A stretch of 64,000 nucleotides of DNA from Actinomycetes bacterium (GCA_024637115.1 JAGXFU010000011.1:62001-126000), one strand, 5' to 3'; counted from the first letter of the stretch, positions 26,047-35,840 are shown. A program made the numbers and translations. Notes: generated by a model not told the origin, from the letters alone.

Positions 26047-26809
26047 ACGCGAACTCGGGCGTCTTCATGGCCGGGAGAGCTATCTCTTCGACCTGCTCTA
26101 TCTCAACAGTGACTCCGGGAAACGTCGATAATGTGGACTTCAGTCCACCGGGAAGCGTGAGGGACTGATCAAGACTTTGCGCATTGCCGATGGCTCTGAC
26201 CTCAAAGTCCCTGGCAAGTATCGTGCCGTCCAATACAATTCGGGTTCCTTCGCCTGAAAAACCCGAATTCGACCCCACGCGCTTCCCGTTGACAGAAATC
26301 GCTTCGGCTCCCCCACTGCGCAACTCGTGAATGAGTGTCACAAAGTCCTGAGCAAGTAACACTCGCTCGGGATCGCTAATGCGTACCACCACTCCAGGTC
26401 CTGTCGCGGGCTCCAGGGCGGCAATCACTCTGAGGCCATTCAACTCTCTGGTTGCCTGATTGAGCACTTCACTTCGATCCAGCGTATCTCTCTCAGCCGT
26501 GATGATACGAACCTCAAGAGCCATGATCTCATTCCTCAGCGAGGAGTTCTCCGTAGTCAGTTGCTGAATGATGATCGCGAGGTTCTGGTCAGACTGCCGA
26601 TCAAGAGAATTCTGAAGAGTCGCGTTTCCACGCCATTGCGCCACCAACAAGAAGCCGACCAGGAGCAGACCTGCTGCCAGAGTGGCAACGAGTCGAGCTT
26701 CATGGAAACTGCGCTCAACAGCCTTTTCTCCTGCCATGATCCTGCGAATCGACTCATCCTTGAGATGGATGAGAGTCTCGCGAGTACGTTTGGGCGCGGA
26801 GTCGGGCAC
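26024..26809 (-). CDS. DUF881 membrane-anchored protein (second copy in the operon)
   Basis: About 261 residues: a short cytoplasmic N-terminus, one transmembrane helix (roughly 40-60), a coiled coil (about 65-120), then an extracytoplasmic DUF881 domain with ATGPGVVVRISDP, LIHELRSGGAEAISVNGKRV and GTILARDFEVRAIGN. GTG 26809 is chosen because GGGAG lies 5 nt upstream; ATG 26827 would extend it by six residues and overlap sbp. DUF881 proteins of this arrangement occur around division and envelope genes in actinobacteria and Firmicutes, but their biochemical role is unknown. Confidence 0.85.
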   Translation of the reverse strand: MPDSAPKRTRETLIHLKDESIRRIMAGEKAVERSFHEARLVATLAAGLLLVGFLLVAQWRGNATLQNSLDRQSDQNLAIIIQQLTTENSSLRNEIMALEVRIITAERDTLDRSEVLNQATRELNGLRVIAALEPATGPGVVVRISDPERVLLAQDFVTLIHELRSGGAEAISVNGKRVGSNSGFSGEGTRIVLDGTILARDFEVRAIGNAQSLDQSLTLPGGLKSTLSTFPGVTVEIEQVEEIALPAMKTPEFAYGEPFEE

Positions 26810-26811
26810 GG

Positions 26812-27156
26812 TTACTCCCAACCCCATCTGCGAAATAGCAGGCGACGAACCGTGCTGAGGTTGTCAAAGAGTCGAATCCCAAATGCCACGACTGCCGCAA
26901 GGTACAGCTCCCGCACGCCAATGCGATCGCCAACAAATACGATAAAGGCAGCCATCAGTGTGTTGGTTATGAATCCGGACACAAACACCTTGTCATCGAA
27001 CGTGCGCTCCAGGGAGGCACGCACACCTCCCAGGCATGCATCGATCGCAGCGAGCACGCTCACCCCGAGGTAGGTCAGGACGGCAGCTGGAACCATGATG
27101 TTCGTGAGAAGTCCGAGGGTGATTCCAAGTGTGAGAGCGAGCACGAGAACCATCAT
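26812..27156 (-). CDS. sbp: Small basic protein Sbp (DUF1290)
   Basis: 114-residue integral membrane protein with three to four helices and the DUF1290 hallmarks YLGVSVLAAIDACLGGVRA and FVSGFITNTLMAAFIVFVGDRIGV. The start ATG 27156 shares its A with the preceding TGA (TGATG), and its stop runs into the next DUF881 gene. It is always found between DUF881 genes in this arrangement (Rv1823-Rv1825 in Mycobacterium), suggesting a membrane complex. Biochemical function unknown. Confidence 0.92.
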   Translation of the reverse strand: MMVLVLALTLGITLGLLTNIMVPAAVLTYLGVSVLAAIDACLGGVRASLERTFDDKVFVSGFITNTLMAAFIVFVGDRIGVRELYLAAVVAFGIRLFDNLSTVRRLLFRRWGWE

Positions 27157-27887
27157 CAGCCACCGTCCCCCTCAACCGGCGCCGCGTATTGCGGACGCAA
27201 GCTTCCCCGATAGGGTGCGACTTCCAACTCATCGAGCTTTGAGATGCTCACCTGAAGCCCGTATTGGCTCTTGTATGTGGTAAAGAGCAGGGATGCCTGA
27301 GGATCGCTGAGCAGCGCATTCTCCAGTTCCGCTGAATCGCCGATTGCACGAATCGTGTAGGGCGAACCGAGACGAACGGAATTCACCAGAATCGTAGTCC
27401 CGGCGCAACGAATCGGCGTGGTCGCGACAACACGTTCTTCGTTGACGTCCACAGCCTCAGCACCTGCGGCCACGAGCGCATTCACAACCGCGGCAACGTC
27501 GGTGTCGTGAATCAGATAGTCGTTAGGATTCCCGCCCTGGGCGACCTCACTCCCGTCCGCGAGGACAACTTCAACCCCCGGACCACGAATCGCAGATAAC
27601 CCGGCGAGCGCCTGAGCCTGTTCGAGTTCGTTGGTGAACGTATCCCGGATACCCGAGTCATCGGCAGCGGCGTGCTCCAGCCCGGAAATCTGATTCCGGA
27701 GATCGGCAAGTCGGTCCTGCAACTCTCCGCGCTGCCGCTCCATATCCTGAACGACACCCACCAAGTCGCTGGCACGCTGAGGGCGGGCTTCATCGAGCCG
27801 CGTCGTTGTATTGAACGCCACAGCAATGAGAAAGCCGAGGATGCCGACGATGACCACGAGGGCGGGACGAAAGTACGTGGAATTCAT
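27156..27887 (-). CDS. DUF881 membrane-anchored protein (first copy in the operon)
   Basis: 243 residues from ATG 27887, where the N-terminal transmembrane helix (PALVVIVGILGFLIAVAF, about 8-25) begins. An upstream in-frame start at 27983 would add 32 residues lacking conservation. A coiled coil (about 40-75) is followed by the DUF881 domain with IRGPGVEVVLADGSEV, LVAAGAEAVDVNEERVV and IRAIGDS. Only a weak AGG site precedes the ATG. It is the first gene of DUF881-sbp-DUF881-vanW. Confidence 0.88.
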   Translation of the reverse strand: MNSTYFRPALVVIVGILGFLIAVAFNTTTRLDEARPQRASDLVGVVQDMERQRGELQDRLADLRNQISGLEHAAADDSGIRDTFTNELEQAQALAGLSAIRGPGVEVVLADGSEVAQGGNPNDYLIHDTDVAAVVNALVAAGAEAVDVNEERVVATTPIRCAGTTILVNSVRLGSPYTIRAIGDSAELENALLSDPQASLLFTTYKSQYGLQVSISKLDELEVAPYRGSLRPQYAAPVEGDGG

Positions 27888-28010
27888 ATACCTGCCCGAT
27901 TGCGTGCGCAGACTGCTGATTTTGCCGGAACCGATTACCGCATTATAGCAGGTTAAGGCACGTATTGCATCCAGAACGCACACCGTAACCGAACCGTTGT
28001 TCGGGCTAGA

Positions 28011-30497
28011 TCACTCGCTGTTGATCGCCCCTGACACCGTGTCGCTCCAGCGCGCCATCAACGTGTCGGCCATGTCGGCAGAAGACGCTTCGGTCCACAC
28101 GTCGACAACCGCGTCACTTGCGTGAGGCAAGACGAGAACCCAACCGTCATCCAAGTGCACCCGAACTCCTTCTGTCGTGTCCGGCGCAAGTCCCGCGGTC
28201 GCCTCAGTAATCGCACGCATGACTGCGCCCTTACGATGAATCGGGCAGAAGACCGAAGTGTGACGCTTGTGGAACTCAGGCAGTGATTGCACAACGTCAT
28301 CCAGGTTCACACCGAGCGTTGCCAGCATGCGCGAAATGCTGCCAAGTGCCATCACCGCATCGTAGGACGCCAGAAAGTCCGAAAAGATGAAACCGCCTGA
28401 TGTAGAGCCTGCGAAACCGACTTGACGCGCAAGCGCAAGTGTCGCGAGCGAGCGGCGAGATCGACCCGGGCGCAGAACGCTGTGTCCCGTCGACTCGGCG
28501 ATTCGCTCCACCGCTTCCGAGGCCGCAAGGGGCACCGCAATAGGAAGACCTGTGAGATCAGTCCTACACCACAACGCAACGACCGCGTGCAGGACTGTGT
28601 CTCCTTCAAGCAACTGACCGCTCGGCGTGACGAGGTGCAGGTATTCAGCGGTCGGGTCGACAAAGGCCCCGAAGTCGGCACCCATGAGTTGCATCAGGTG
28701 TTGTATCGACGACGCATCTGCGTGATTCCACGCAACATCTGCGGTTCGCTCCGCATCCAGGAACGGGTTGAGGACTACCAGGTCCACACCCCATGCGGCG
28801 GCAACCTGTGGCAAGACTATCGATGCCACACCGTTGCCCAGATCGGCAACGACCTTCAATCGGTCTTGGCTGTACTGCCGCTGCTCAAGTGCGTAATCGA
28901 GTCCAGCGGAGTAGTACTCGATTGCACGAGGTGGATAGATGATGTCACCGACTTCGCCGAGGAACGCGCGTCGAAACTCGCCACGAAAGAAGAGGCGCTC
29001 GATCTTGCGCTCTCCCGCGGTGGCAACGTCAAGCCCGGTCTTGTCGAAGAAGTGAATCTCAAGAACCTGGGCATCACTCACCGATTGAGCGATATGAACG
29101 CCGCCCACGCAGCGCGTATCGCGCGTGGTGTATCGGTTCATGGCAGACGACGCGACACGAAGATCACGCACGTTACACCCTGCTGAGTTGAAGCCCGCGA
29201 CCATGGCGCGCTTCACCATTCGTGCAGAGGTACTTGAATCGCGACTCACGACCACGTGTGAGCCCTTGGGAAGAAGGGAGCCGAACGCCTGTGCAGCCTT
29301 CAACGCCATCTCGGGCGTCATGTCAACACCGATCAACCCGGCGATACCATTGTCGCCGAACAGGGATCTCACCCCGGTGCTCTCCCAAATGAGAGATTCG
29401 TTCACGACCGCGGCAGGCTCAACCCGTTTGTACGGATACACCTGAACGCCGGCACCCACCCGCGCTCCATGCCCGATCATGCTCTCGTCACCAACAACCG
29501 CTCCCACATCAACGGCAGCTCGTGCGCGAATGTCGACACGACGACACAGAACAGCACCGCGCACCGTGGATTGTTTGCCGACAAACGTATCGTTCCACAG
29601 TACCGAGTGGCTTACGGTCGCCCCGACGCCGATAACACAGTTGTCGCCAAGGACCGTATAGTCACCAACCACGGCTCCCGCCCGCACGGTACAGTTCGGT
29701 CCTATGACGACCTTTGTTCCGATAGACGCCGACGCATCGACTTGTGCACCCTCAGAGACCCACAAACCCTCTCGCGCATGAACGCCCGGCACGAAGATCA
29801 TCGCCTTGCCATCGAGAATATCGCGATGGACCTCTGTGTAGCTGTCCAAGGAGCCCACATCGCACCAATATCCGTCCGCGACATACCCGTACAAGTCGAA
29901 CCCCTTCGACATGAGGTCTGGAAAGAGTTGCGAACTGAAATCGTACGACTCATCGATGGGGATATGATCGAGCACCTCGGCCTCTAAGACGTAGATTCCG
30001 GTATTGATCGTGTCCGAGAACACCTGCCCCCACGAAGGCTTCTCCAGGAATCGTTCGACTTTGCCGTCCTTGTCGGTGATGACGACACCGAACTCAAGGG
30101 GATCCGCCACGCTCTTTAGGACGATTGTGGCGACTCCACCCTTCTCCTTGTGAAATCGAATCGCCTCACTCAGATCGATATCTGTGAGTGCGTCGCCGCT
30201 GATCACAAGAAACGTCTCATCGCCGATCAGGGTTTGGGCATTCTTGACCGACCCAGCGGTACCCAGTGGCGTTTCCTCGTGAGCATACGCAAGCTGAATC
30301 CCCCACTCCTCGCCCGTCCCGAAGTAGTCCTCAATCACTTGCGGCATGAACGCGAGTGTGGCGACCGCCTCGCTGATCCCGTGATGCTTGCAGAGTCCCA
30401 GAATGTGCTCCATGACCGGTTGATTCACAATCGGAACCATGGGCTTTGGGCGCAACGAGGTGAGCGGCCTGAGCCGCGTTCCCTCACCGCCGGCCAT
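28011..30497 (-). CDS. Sugar nucleotidyltransferase/phosphomannomutase-like fusion
   Basis: 828 residues from ATG 30497. Order: a nucleotidyltransferase domain (1 to about 230; [33 protein letters not shown]), left-handed beta-helix repeats (about 245-355), and a phosphohexomutase-like part (about 375-828). The first predicted strand would lack its usual start (MKAVVMAGG). The upstream in-frame sequence encodes IKAVV before ATG, and GGGGGAG sits 7 nt before an ATC codon at 30512-30510, so initiation at ATC is possible. In the mutase part the metal loop DGDxDR is replaced by [10 protein letters not shown] and TASHNP by AQSVSD, so mutase activity is doubtful. Probably a GDP-mannose or similar NDP-sugar synthase. 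Confidence 0.85.
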   Translation of the reverse strand: MAGGEGTRLRPLTSLRPKPMVPIVNQPVMEHILGLCKHHGISEAVATLAFMPQVIEDYFGTGEEWGIQLAYAHEETPLGTAGSVKNAQTLIGDETFLVISGDALTDIDLSEAIRFHKEKGGVATIVLKSVADPLEFGVVITDKDGKVERFLEKPSWGQVFSDTINTGIYVLEAEVLDHIPIDESYDFSSQLFPDLMSKGFDLYGYVADGYWCDVGSLDSYTEVHRDILDGKAMIFVPGVHAREGLWVSEGAQVDASASIGTKVVIGPNCTVRAGAVVGDYTVLGDNCVIGVGATVSHSVLWNDTFVGKQSTVRGAVLCRRVDIRARAAVDVGAVVGDESMIGHGARVGAGVQVYPYKRVEPAAVVNESLIWESTGVRSLFGDNGIAGLIGVDMTPEMALKAAQAFGSLLPKGSHVVVSRDSSTSARMVKRAMVAGFNSAGCNVRDLRVASSAMNRYTTRDTRCVGGVHIAQSVSDAQVLEIHFFDKTGLDVATAGERKIERLFFRGEFRRAFLGEVGDIIYPPRAIEYYSAGLDYALEQRQYSQDRLKVVADLGNGVASIVLPQVAAAWGVDLVVLNPFLDAERTADVAWNHADASSIQHLMQLMGADFGAFVDPTAEYLHLVTPSGQLLEGDTVLHAVVALWCRTDLTGLPIAVPLAASEAVERIAESTGHSVLRPGRSRRSLATLALARQVGFAGSTSGGFIFSDFLASYDAVMALGSISRMLATLGVNLDDVVQSLPEFHKRHTSVFCPIHRKGAVMRAITEATAGLAPDTTEGVRVHLDDGWVLVLPHASDAVVDVWTEASSADMADTLMARWSDTVSGAINSE

Positions 30498-30575
30498 TAC
30501 GACTGCTTTGATCGCGAATCTCCCCCTACATGTCGACTTGATTCACACGTTCGGTCATACAGACATACTGATCCG

Positions 30576-31217
30576 CTACACCTTGACCTGCGTACCTTCC
30601 TTCTTTTGAACCATGGTACGCGCCTTGAGAACGTAGTCCGCCGCAGATGTCAGCGAGAGTGCCACCCCAAGATAGACAAAGAGCAAACCCAATTGAATTC
30701 CCCCGAACACCGGGATCTCAGGCCAGTTGAGAATCAGCAGCGAGAATCCTGCAAGCAGAACGGCCGTGGTCGTCTTGCCAATGAATGTGACAGGCATCCT
30801 CAAGCCATGGCGTTCGAGCCGCCACGCCCCATAGAGCATGTACACGTCCCTCAACACAATAATCGCCATGACCCACACCGAGAGACGTTCTTCGATATAG
30901 AGACCCAGAACGCCACTCGCCAGCAGCAGACGGTCCACAAGTGGATCGATGGCTTTCCCTATGTCCGTCACCGTTCCCGTGCGTCGGGCAATCTGGCCAT
31001 CAAGCCAGTCGGTTGAGGCCGCACTCGCGTAGAGCAGGAACGCGACAACGTTGGAACGATCCGAGATCAGCACGGTGAACGCGAATGGAATGAGTAACAA
31101 CCTCAACACCGTGATGATATTCGCAACCGTCCACACATCTCGCGAGTGATCGGCGGGCGATCCTTCGGCACCAGCTTCGTTCGGACGTGAATCAGTGGTC
31201 TCGCTGGCTTCGGTCAC
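30576..31217 (-). CDS. pgsA: CDP-diacylglycerol-glycerol-3-phosphate 3-phosphatidyltransferase
   Basis: Integral membrane CDP-alcohol phosphatidyltransferase, 213 residues, making phosphatidylglycerol phosphate. The family motif D-x2-DG-x2-AR-x8-G-x3-D-x3-D is complete: D70, D73-G74, A77-R78, G87, D91, D95. There is a polar N-terminal extension of about 28 residues and four to five helices. GTG 31217 has GGAGG upstream. Head group is inferred as glycerol-3-phosphate; inositol-phosphate synthases share the motif. It heads the minus-strand block that continues to the DUF881 genes. Confidence 0.88.
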   Translation of the reverse strand: MTEASETTDSRPNEAGAEGSPADHSRDVWTVANIITVLRLLLIPFAFTVLISDRSNVVAFLLYASAASTDWLDGQIARRTGTVTDIGKAIDPLVDRLLLASGVLGLYIEERLSVWVMAIIVLRDVYMLYGAWRLERHGLRMPVTFIGKTTTAVLLAGFSLLILNWPEIPVFGGIQLGLLFVYLGVALSLTSAADYVLKARTMVQKKEGTQVKV

Positions 31218-31516
31218 CGGCGCCTCCTCAGGACTCGATGGCTGACGTCATGCGCGACCGGGTGGTGGCCCGGGGTGCGCCAGAAATGTCACGTTCTAGA
31301 TACCCGAAAAGCCCCGATAACGAGCACATGCCCTGTCCCGCGCACAATCTTGCACGCTCGTGAAATCCGGATGAGCACCATCGTAGGTCATTACTAACGT
31401 GTTTGTATCACTAAAAATCCCGCATATCGAGCTGACTCAGGAGGTATCCTGCGTCCATCTACAATGGGATAGTGTCATCCGTATTCACCGGCTCTCCGAG
31501 GATTGAGGTCTACCGA
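31218..31516. other. Divergent intergenic region, no gene seen
   Basis: 299 nt between the divergent pgsA and ABC-F genes. A TACAAT at 31460-31465 could be a -10 element for the ABC-F gene, without a clear -35. I see no RNA gene or strong hairpin. Confidence 0.4.
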
Positions 31517-33343
31517 GTGGCGTATTTGCTTGGATGTGAGAATATCCGTTTGGAGTACCCGACGAAGAAGGTCTTCGATTCGGTCAGCCTCGGAATCAAC
31601 GCGGGTGACCGAATCGGCATCGTTGGGGGCAACGGTGATGGGAAATCATCGCTGCTGTCACTCCTGGCGGGCACACGTGAGCCGGATGATGGACGCGTCA
31701 TCCGGCGCGGCGGAACGACTATCGGCACTCTCGGGCAGATGGATGACCTCGACCACGGCGCAACCGTAGCTCATCAGGTCGTTGGCGACGCACCCGAGCA
31801 TACGTGGGCATCTGACCCCCGGATTCGCGGTGTGCTTCGTGGCCTACTCGCGGATATCCCATGGGACGGTCAGATCGCAACCCTGTCTGGCGGGCAACGC
31901 CGTCGCGTAGATCTCGCTCGTGTGCTCGTGGGAGAGTTCGATGTCCTCATGCTCGACGAGCCCACGAACCATCTCGACATGCACGCCATCGCATGGCTGG
32001 CCGACCATCTCCAACGCCGCTGGACAAAGAAGTCAGGCGCACTCCTTGTCGTCACGCACGACCGCTGGTTCCTTGATGAAGTCTGCTCAGGAATGTGGGA
32101 GGTCCACAGCGGTCAGGTCGATCAGTTCGAGGGCGGATACTCGGCGTACGTGCTCCAGCGCGTGGAACGAGCAGAGGCCGCCCAGACTGCCGAGGAAAAG
32201 CGTAAGAACATCATGCGCAAGGAACTTGCGTGGCTCTCGCGAGGCCCTCAGGCACGCTCGACCAAGCCCAAATTCCGGGTTGAGGCCGCCCATGCGCTCA
32301 TTGACAGTGATCCGCCGGTGCGCAACTCCCTCGAGTTGAAGAGAACGGCGGTCTCCCGTTTGGGCAAACAGGTCGTTGACCTCGTCGATGTGACGGAACG
32401 CTATGGCGACAAGACAGTCATCGATGGGGTCACATGGCTCATTGGACCGGGTGACAGGTTCGGCATTCTGGGTGAGAACGGATCGGGTAAGACAACCCTC
32501 TTGAATCTCATCCAAGGCTCGCTCACGCCGACCTCCGGTCACGTAAAGGTCGGAAAGACCGTGAAGTTCGCGTTCCTGTCCCAGCATCTCCTTGAACTTG
32601 AGAAGCTCGGGAGCTACCGGGTCCGTGAGGTTCTCTCTCGATACAAGGCACGCTACGAAGTCGACGGCAAAGAGATGACCCCGGCACAGTTGCTTGAACG
32701 CCTCGGATTCGAAACGATACAGCTCTCTTCGGTGGTGGCGGATCTATCCGGCGGGCAGAAACGCCGTCTCCAACTCATGCTTATCCTCCTGGACAAGCCT
32801 AACGTTCTGATCCTGGATGAACCGGATAACGACCTGGATATCGACATGCTGGCAGTTGTTGAGAATCTGCTGGACACATGGCCCGGTACGCTCCTTCTCA
32901 TCACCCACGACCGACACTTGATGGAGCGCGTCACCGACGATCAGTTTGCGTTGGTTGACGGCAAGATCCGTCACGTTCCCGGCGGTGTGGATGAGTATCT
33001 ACAGCTCTTGGATCAGCGGCGCGACGCTCACGCCACCGCTCGCACCGAAATGCAGAAACGGAGCAGCGGCACCACCGGCAGCCCGAACCGGACGTCAGGG
33101 CGGGAGCAGAGGCCGCTTGTATCGAGCGCGGAGCAACGCACTCTCAAGAAGGAACTCGCGGCTACCGAGCGCAGACTGAACGCGCTCGCCAACAAGACAC
33201 AGGGGATCCGCCTGGAAATGGAACAGGCGGATCCGTCCGACTATGTCGCCCTGGGGGACATCCAACACAGACTCCAAAGCGCTGAGCGTGAAGTCTCAAA
33301 GGCTGAGGATGAATGGATGGAACTGTCCGAGAAGCTCTCCTGA
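31517..33343 (+). CDS. ABC-F family ATPase (Uup/EttA-like)
   Basis: Soluble duplicated-ATPase protein, about 608 residues from GTG 31517 (TGAGG 8-9 nt upstream); an earlier GTG at 31472 adds 15 residues without a good site. First ABC: Walker A GGNGDGKSS, signature LSGGQRRRVDLARVL, Walker B VLMLDEPTNHLD. Second ABC: GENGSGKTT, LSGGQKRRLQLMLIL, VLILDEPDNDLD. The C-terminus has a basic linker and a coiled coil (about 535-608), as in Uup. There are no membrane segments. ABC-F proteins act on ribosomes; some give antibiotic resistance, others relieve stalling. The position beside a lipid synthase gives no clue to which. Confidence 0.9.
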   Translation: MAYLLGCENIRLEYPTKKVFDSVSLGINAGDRIGIVGGNGDGKSSLLSLLAGTREPDDGRVIRRGGTTIGTLGQMDDLDHGATVAHQVVGDAPEHTWASDPRIRGVLRGLLADIPWDGQIATLSGGQRRRVDLARVLVGEFDVLMLDEPTNHLDMHAIAWLADHLQRRWTKKSGALLVVTHDRWFLDEVCSGMWEVHSGQVDQFEGGYSAYVLQRVERAEAAQTAEEKRKNIMRKELAWLSRGPQARSTKPKFRVEAAHALIDSDPPVRNSLELKRTAVSRLGKQVVDLVDVTERYGDKTVIDGVTWLIGPGDRFGILGENGSGKTTLLNLIQGSLTPTSGHVKVGKTVKFAFLSQHLLELEKLGSYRVREVLSRYKARYEVDGKEMTPAQLLERLGFETIQLSSVVADLSGGQKRRLQLMLILLDKPNVLILDEPDNDLDIDMLAVVENLLDTWPGTLLLITHDRHLMERVTDDQFALVDGKIRHVPGGVDEYLQLLDQRRDAHATARTEMQKRSSGTTGSPNRTSGREQRPLVSSAEQRTLKKELAATERRLNALANKTQGIRLEMEQADPSDYVALGDIQHRLQSAEREVSKAEDEWMELSEKLS

Positions 33344-33369
33344 AGCAGGCGGGAACGAATCCGGAGTCC

Positions 33370-34512
33370 CTAACAGGGCCTGACGTCCATCATCAACAAG
33401 AACTGTTCGACAACGGCTGGGTCAAAGTGCGAGTTTGCGCCGTTGCGAATGTGATCAATCGCTTCCTGTTCGGTCCAGGCCGGGCGATAGGGGCGGTTTG
33501 ATGTGAGCGCGTCATATGTATCGATGACCGCAAACACGCGCGCCGACATCGGTATGGCCTCGCCTGCAAGACGTTCCGGATAGCCGGAACCATCCCATCG
33601 CTCGTGGTGATACAAAGGAATGTCCACAGCCGGCTTGAGGTAGTCGATCTTGGCCAGAAAGTCGCGGGCATTCTCGGGATGACGGCGCATGATCATCCAC
33701 TCTTCGTCGGTGAGAGGCCCCGGCTTATGGAGTATCGCGTCAGGCACTACCATCTTGCCGATATCATGAAGAAGAGCTCCTCGCCTGACGTGAAGAATCT
33801 CCTCTTCGGACATACCAACCGCATGTGCCAGCTGGGCCGAAAGTGCCGAGACCCTGAGCGCGTGACCCTGCGTCTCATCGTCACGCATCTCGAGAGCGAG
33901 CGACCAACCCTCAAGCGTGGCATCGTAGGCCCATTCGAGCTCCTCGTGTGAGTGCGTCAGCGACTCATGAAGACGCGCGTTCGCCAGCGCGAGCCCGATT
34001 TCATAAGAGAGAACCCTACAGAGATCGATGTCGGTATCCACGAACTGGTGTGTGCGATCGATAGTCCCCACGATGAATGCGCCCACAGCGCCATCGGAAA
34101 CCACAAGTGGTACGTACAGGATTGAGCGAAGGCCCCGCACTTCACAGACAGCACGTTCGGCTTCGCTCATCGCTTCATTCGTCCAGTCCGAGACAAAGAC
34201 CGGCTCACGGGCGTCAATGCAGCGACGAATGTGCAGGTGTTGTGCTAAGTGCTCGCGACGAAACTCTATCGGGAACTCGGGCGGCACAGGCGGCGTGGTC
34301 GCGCCGAGAACCAGCTCAGTGCGATCCAACAGATAGATGGCTCCCGTGTCGAGATCGAGTACCCGTACGGCACTCTCTATCGCGCTCTGGAGGACTTCGT
34401 CTAAGTCGAGAGAAGCAGCAACCGTTGCGCTCGCTTTAAGGAGCCGAGACAAATCTGTAGCCGGTAGCCGTGAAATTGCTTCCAGCGCCCGAATTGAAGA
34501 ACTCGGCGTCAT
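33370..34512 (-). CDS. GAF/HD-GYP c-di-GMP phosphodiesterase candidate
   Basis: 380 residues from ATG 34512, which has AAGG upstream; an in-frame start at 34602 adds 30 unconserved residues. N-terminal GAF domain (about 30-180; LRSILYVPLVVSDGAVGAFIVG). The C-terminal HD-GYP domain (about 195-375) has HALRVSALS, LLHDIGKMVVPD, the HH pair in LYHHERWDGSGYP and DTYDALTSNRPYR. The metal-binding His/Asp residues and the GYP are intact, so c-di-GMP hydrolysis is likely. It has no receiver or membrane segment. It is convergent with the ABC-F gene (26 nt gap). Confidence 0.9.
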   Translation of the reverse strand: MTPSSSIRALEAISRLPATDLSRLLKASATVAASLDLDEVLQSAIESAVRVLDLDTGAIYLLDRTELVLGATTPPVPPEFPIEFRREHLAQHLHIRRCIDAREPVFVSDWTNEAMSEAERAVCEVRGLRSILYVPLVVSDGAVGAFIVGTIDRTHQFVDTDIDLCRVLSYEIGLALANARLHESLTHSHEELEWAYDATLEGWSLALEMRDDETQGHALRVSALSAQLAHAVGMSEEEILHVRRGALLHDIGKMVVPDAILHKPGPLTDEEWMIMRRHPENARDFLAKIDYLKPAVDIPLYHHERWDGSGYPERLAGEAIPMSARVFAVIDTYDALTSNRPYRPAWTEQEAIDHIRNGANSHFDPAVVEQFLLMMDVRPC

Positions 34513-34721
34513 GTCCCACCTTCTGCGCATTGCTCGAATGGGTTTGTCGCTACCGCAGGAACATGCCCTGGTATCTCCGAGTCTATCCCTTCTCTCTGGC
34601 ATCGGCCAAATGATCGCATCAGTCTCTTTCGGACACCTGGCCGCGCCGATGGACTTGCCAACGAATGGGCATGATTCCTATGAGACTCTCAGCGCCTATT
34701 CCCACAATTGAAGGAGACGCA

Positions 34722-35840
34722 ATGCTACACGTCGATATTCCGACTCGCGCCGACATCGAACGACTGGCGGCAATCCGCTCAGACGCCTGTCTCTCGATCT
34801 ACCTGCCAACGAGCGCCGTCACCACCGAAACCGAGGGTGATCGTATCCTGCTCAAGAACCTCGCCCGTACAGGCGCCGAGGATTTGCGAGCGCACGGCGT
34901 GGCAAAGAAGACGGTCGACGCCATTGAGGAATCGCTCGACGACCTCGTTGACGACAGCGCGTTTTGGAACTACCAGGCCAACAGCCTCGCGGTACTCGCC
35001 ACAGAGGATGCGGTGCTCACCTTCCGGCTGCCTACAAAACTCGAACCCGCAGTCGAAGCAGCCGACCGTTTCCTCATGAAGCCGCTGCTTCGCGCCGCCA
35101 CCATGCCGCAATCTGCGTTCGTTCTCGCGCTCGCGCAGGGGTCCGTTCGTTTGGTCGAGGTCATGGCCGATCTGCCTGCGTCCACGCTTGAGGTAGACGA
35201 GCTTCCCGACGACATCGCCAGTGCGATCGGCGTGCCGTCCATCGCCGGGCGCTCCCCCAGTGGGCGCATCCAGGGATCGGAAGGTCAGAAGGTCCGCATG
35301 CGCCAGTACGCTCGCGCGATCGACGCCGCTGTGCGCGACACGCTCGCCGGTCGCGAGACGCCCCTGATCCTCGCAGCAACCGAGCCACTCGACTCCATCT
35401 ACCGTTCCGTGAACACATATCCCTTCCTCGCAGAGGAAGGCATCGCCGGTAGCCCGGAACAGACCAGTGACTCCGCTCTTGCCGCCGCGTCGAGACCCAT
35501 CCTCGACCGCCTCTATGCGGCGTCGCTCAAAGAGTTCGCCGAGGAGTTCGAAGAGGGCGCAGCGCAAGCCCGCACCACGACCGACATCGTAAAGACGGCA
35601 CGCGCCGCGACATACGGCGCGATCTCCGTCCTGCTAGTCGACATCAACGAGGCCGTACCCGGAGTAATCAACAAGAACGGAGTGGTCACGCTCCAAGAGG
35701 AGAATACGCCCGGGAGCTACGACGTCATCGACGAGATCGCATGCCGCGCGCTCGCTACGGGGGCACGTGTCATGGGAGTTCGGCGCAGTGATATCCCCGG
35801 GGACGGCAATCTCGCAGCGATCTTGCGCTACCCGCTCTAG
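34722..35840 (+). CDS. Bacterial archaeo-eukaryotic release factor-like (baeRF) protein
   Basis: 372 residues from ATG 34722 (AAGGAG 6-7 nt upstream). The N-terminal segment ACLSIYLPTSAVTTETEGDRILLKNL matches the baeRF family, distant relatives of eRF1/Pelota and of the Vms1/ANKZF1 peptidyl-tRNA hydrolases. The middle domain (LAQGSVRLVEV, LILAATEPLDSIY) and the C-terminal GAISVLLVDINEAVPG, plus TGARVMGVRRSDIPGDGNLAAILRYPL, resemble the eRF1 domain 3 fold. A role on stalled ribosomes or nascent chains is suspected from the family; no activity has been shown for most members. It ends at a strong terminator. It stands alone, divergent from the HD-GYP gene. Confidence 0.75.
   Translation: MLHVDIPTRADIERLAAIRSDACLSIYLPTSAVTTETEGDRILLKNLARTGAEDLRAHGVAKKTVDAIEESLDDLVDDSAFWNYQANSLAVLATEDAVLTFRLPTKLEPAVEAADRFLMKPLLRAATMPQSAFVLALAQGSVRLVEVMADLPASTLEVDELPDDIASAIGVPSIAGRSPSGRIQGSEGQKVRMRQYARAIDAAVRDTLAGRETPLILAATEPLDSIYRSVNTYPFLAEEGIAGSPEQTSDSALAAASRPILDRLYAASLKEFAEEFEEGAAQARTTTDIVKTARAATYGAISVLLVDINEAVPGVINKNGVVTLQEENTPGSYDVIDEIACRALATGARVMGVRRSDIPGDGNLAAILRYPL

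Noticed and set aside
30150-31016. 288-codon plus-strand frame opposite the nucleotidyltransferase and pgsA
   Set aside because: Crosses two genuine genes on the other strand and shows no domain.
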